Origin: Lachnospira multipara LB2003
Lineage (GTDB): Bacteria > Bacillota > Clostridia > Lachnospirales > Lachnospiraceae
DNA length: 64,000 bases
Direction of reading: 5' to 3'
Assembly: GCF_000702205.1 (NCBI RefSeq)
Contig: NZ_JNKW01000005.1
Coordinates: 110,679-174,678 of the forward strand
Shown here: piece by piece, positions 62,267 to 64,000 of the stretch
Layout of the letters: each line of letters begins with the position of its first letter
Position numbering within the stretch: position 1 is the stretch's first letter
Translations under genes and position numbers: made by a program
Notes under the pieces: generated by a model
The model's input: the letters and a program-made list of their open reading frames with translations, nothing else
Told to the model about the DNA's origin: nothing
Database searches by the model: none

Positions 62267-62863
62267 TTAAATGTTTTTGTAATGCATAAGACCAGAAATA
62301 CTAAGAGCTTTTCTTAAGGAAATGCCAAGGATAAGACTTAGAATAATCTTAATACAGTCAAATGGAATGAACGGAAAAACGCAAACAGATAAAGTAGCTT
62401 TTAAAGATGTGTTAGTTAGAAACATGAAATAAAGAGTTCCAAAAGCATAGCAAGCAATTAATCCAAGAATCATACCAATAAGGTGCATATACCATTTTTT
62501 TGAAGAAAAATTATCGATGAAAAGACCAGAAATAATAGTCATAAAAATAAATCCAATAATATATCCACCAGTAAGGCCGAAAAGCTTGCCAGGGCCGCCT
62601 TGAGCATTGGAAAAAACAGGAAGCCCAACAAGGCCAAGTAAAAGATAAACAAGATAGGCAATAGTACCTTTAAAAGCGCCAAGTGTATAGCAGCAAAGGT
62701 AAACAGAAATAACGGTTAAAGAAATTGGTACCGAACCAATAGGAATTGATAAAGGCCCAAGAATACAACATAGTGCAGTCATAAGAGCACACATAGTAAT
62801 AGTTTTAGTAGAAATAATAGACTTAGATGAAGTCTTTTCGTTTTTGAATGTTAATTCACTCAT
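62267..62863 (-). CDS. bioY: Biotin ECF transporter S component BioY
   Basis: A 198-residue membrane protein with six helices. The BioY fingerprint is complete: MCALMTALCCILGPLSIPIGSVPISLTVISVYL, then GAFKGTIAYLVYLLLGLVGLPVFSN, GGPGKLFGLTGGYIIGF and the C-terminal PFIPFDCIKIILSLILG. It captures biotin and works with shared EcfA/EcfT. CGGGAGGA precedes the ATG. It leads a two-gene operon with bioB, behind a sigma-A promoter and a palindromic operator. Confidence 0.95.
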   Translation of the reverse strand: MSELTFKNEKTSSKSIISTKTITMCALMTALCCILGPLSIPIGSVPISLTVISVYLCCYTLGAFKGTIAYLVYLLLGLVGLPVFSNAQGGPGKLFGLTGGYIIGFIFMTIISGLFIDNFSSKKWYMHLIGMILGLIACYAFGTLYFMFLTNTSLKATLSVCVFPFIPFDCIKIILSLILGISLRKALSISGLMHYKNI

Positions 62864-62888
62864 TTTTTTTATCCTCCCGAAAATAAAA

Positions 62889-62910
62889 CTAAGAATATAG
62901 TTATTCTTAA
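62889..62910. promoter_or_regulatory. Palindromic operator candidate of bioYB
   Basis: CTAAGAATA-TAGT-TATTCTTAA, 8 of 9 arm positions symmetric, lies directly after the -10 and covers the predicted +1. Likely bound by a biotin-responsive repressor (BirA- or BioX-type), which is not in this window. Confidence 0.5.
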
Positions 62911-62914
62911 GACA

Positions 62915-62943
62915 AAATTAGCATTGTAGAAAGAGATTGTCAA
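62915..62943 (-). promoter_or_regulatory. Sigma-A promoter of bioYB
   Basis: On the minus strand TTGACA, 17 bp, TAATTT. Confidence 0.75.
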
Positions 62944-63038
62944 CTAAATTAAAGAGAAAGGTTAACAATTAAATCATTGATAAAAAAATAAAATATTCTA
63001 TAATAAAAATGATGTTTGCAACATTTAAAGGAGGAAGT

Positions 63039-63599
63039 ATGGAAATAAGGGAAATAGTAAGCAAGAATAGATCATATAGAAGATTCTATAATGAGAAGAA
63101 GATAACAAAAGAAGAGTTAGTAGAGTTAGTGGATATAGCAAGGCTCACACCATCAGCAGCTAATAGACAACCAGTAAAATATATGGTAGTGGCAGATGAA
63201 GAAAGAAATGCGAAGGTGTATGAAACATTAGGATGGGCAGGATATTTAAAAGACTGGGATGGACCAGAGAAAGAAGAAAGACCAACAGGATATATATTGA
63301 TCTTAACTAAGAAGGATGTAAAAGCAGATATTGATGAAGGAATAATAAGTCAAACAATAATGATGGCAGCAGTAGAAAAAGGAATGGGAGGCTGCATATT
63401 AGGAAACATTAAGCGTGAAAAGCTAATGGAAAATCTAAAGATAGATGAGGAGTATAAAGTAGATTTAGTATTAGCAATTGGTTACCCAAAAGAAGAAGTA
63501 AAAATAGTTGATATAAAGGATAATGATATAAAGTACTATAATGATGAGAATAAAATACATTATGTACCAAAAAGAAAATTAGAAGAAGTCTTAATGTGA
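63039..63599 (+). CDS. Nitroreductase family flavoprotein
   Basis: A 186-residue FMN-dependent oxidoreductase of the nitroreductase fold. The N-terminus EIVSKNRSYRRFYNEKKITKEEL carries the FMN-phosphate binding arginines. LTPSAANRQPVKYMVV is the family core, and EKGMGGCILGNIKREKL the second FMN-contact region. It lacks the extra ferredoxin domain seen in some clostridial relatives. The ATG at 63039 follows AAAGGAGGAAGT. The natural substrate is unknown. It stands alone between bioYB and the rRNA operon promoter. Confidence 0.9.
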   Translation: MEIREIVSKNRSYRRFYNEKKITKEELVELVDIARLTPSAANRQPVKYMVVADEERNAKVYETLGWAGYLKDWDGPEKEERPTGYILILTKKDVKADIDEGIISQTIMMAAVEKGMGGCILGNIKREKLMENLKIDEEYKVDLVLAIGYPKEEVKIVDIKDNDIKYYNDENKIHYVPKRKLEEVLM

Positions 63600-63734
63600 T
63601 AAAGATAGGCGGCGGCATGTATATATTTGAAAGAGTTTTAATGCATAGAGCTTGTGGAGAATAGTTTATATTCCACAATATATAGGAAAAATTAAAACAG
63701 GATTTAAAAAATCAAAAAAATATGAAAAAAGGTA

Positions 63735-63763
63735 TTGACATTAAAAACTGAAAGTGATAATAT
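63735..63763 (+). promoter_or_regulatory. rRNA operon promoter
   Basis: TTGACA at 63735-63740, 17 bp, TAATAT at 63758-63763. The bases from 63600 to 63734 hold nothing recognisable. Confidence 0.75.
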
Positions 63764-64000
63764 ATACAAGTCGCTGCGATACAGCAGCAACACAAAAACA
63801 AAACAAAGCCAGTAAACAACAGGCTTTGAAGATATAGAACCTTGACAACTGAACAGAATGACAACCTTGAAAATTCTTTGAAAAAATTCAAGCGAGTTAA
63901 TCAATCGTTAAACATAAGTTTAGAAATGATTATCCTTAATAACAGTAATGTTAAACGGAAACGAAACTATTAAGCTAGTTCGTTCAGAACTAAGCTAAGG
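63764..64000 (+). other. Leader of an rRNA operon (16S gene beyond the window)
   Basis: The sequence contains AAAGCC-loop-GGCTTT, then CCTTGACAACTGAACAG, the conserved word found ahead of rRNA genes in Clostridia and Bacilli, and long processing-stalk sequence. No 16S 5' end (AGAGTTTGATC) appears before base 64000, so the gene must start just outside. Identification rests on this leader motif and the strong promoter. Confidence 0.65.

Noticed and set aside
63409..63904. Minus-strand small frames near the right edge
   Set aside because: They overlap the nitroreductase gene and the rRNA promoter region, with no translation signals.

Overview
This window is a chromosomal segment of a low-GC, Gram-positive anaerobe, most likely a flagellated member of the Lachnospiraceae (Clostridia). 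The evidence is the gene order around the replication origin, families typical of that group (DUF5685, DUF3881, DUF6240 and DUF4446 proteins), AdhE, a two-subunit Fe-S fumarase, ECF-type vitamin uptake, AT-rich codon use, and sigma-A and sigma-28 style promoters. A species name cannot be supported from the sequence alone. oriC lies near 46.8 kb. Genes to its left are mostly on the minus strand and genes to its right mostly on the plus strand, so most genes are co-oriented with replication.

Layout. 0-6 kb: a DnaJ/TPR protein with its DUF5685 partner, tRNA-Lys, an AI-2E family permease, trmB and a D,D-carboxypeptidase. 6-11.5 kb: a late flagellar cluster (fliS, flagellin and a 1021-residue DUF6240 protein), in which both large genes carry a sigma-28 type promoter. 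11.5-15.7 kb: glgB, a MraY-like phosphosugar transferase and a DEDDh exonuclease. 15.8-21.8 kb: a probable vitamin B12 acquisition locus. It has a cobalamin riboswitch in front of a surface-anchored alpha-helical repeat protein, facing an operon of a DUF4430 (transcobalamin C-domain-like) membrane-tethered protein, EcfT, a fused double EcfA and an S component. 21.8-31 kb: tRNA-Arg, a DUF3881 protein, an HD-GYP phosphodiesterase, adhE behind a Rex-like operator, an APH-fold kinase, a GH43 enzyme and serS.

31-54 kb is the origin region: DUF4446, parB, parA, an array of eight parS-like sites, a DegS/DegU-like two-component pair, an alpha/beta hydrolase, then rsmG-mnmG-mnmE-khpB-yidC-yidD-rnpA-rpmH. 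The divergent oriC follows, split on either side of dnaA with a DnaA-box/DnaA-trio/AT-rich unwinding region, and then dnaN-yaaA-recF-gyrB-gyrA.

54-64 kb: a GGDEF cyclase, both fumarase subunits, a structured G-rich leader before a sortase-type surface protein, a membrane protein of unknown function, tRNA-Ser, a bioY-bioB operon with a palindromic operator, a nitroreductase, and the promoter and leader of an rRNA operon whose 16S gene starts beyond the window.

The most interesting system is the B12 locus. The two halves of the animal intrinsic factor/transcobalamin architecture (helical toroid and DUF4430 beta domain) appear as two separate tethered surface proteins next to a complete ECF transporter. 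The parS cluster, the sigma-28-driven FliK-like candidate and the structured leader at 57.6-57.9 kb are the next most notable features.
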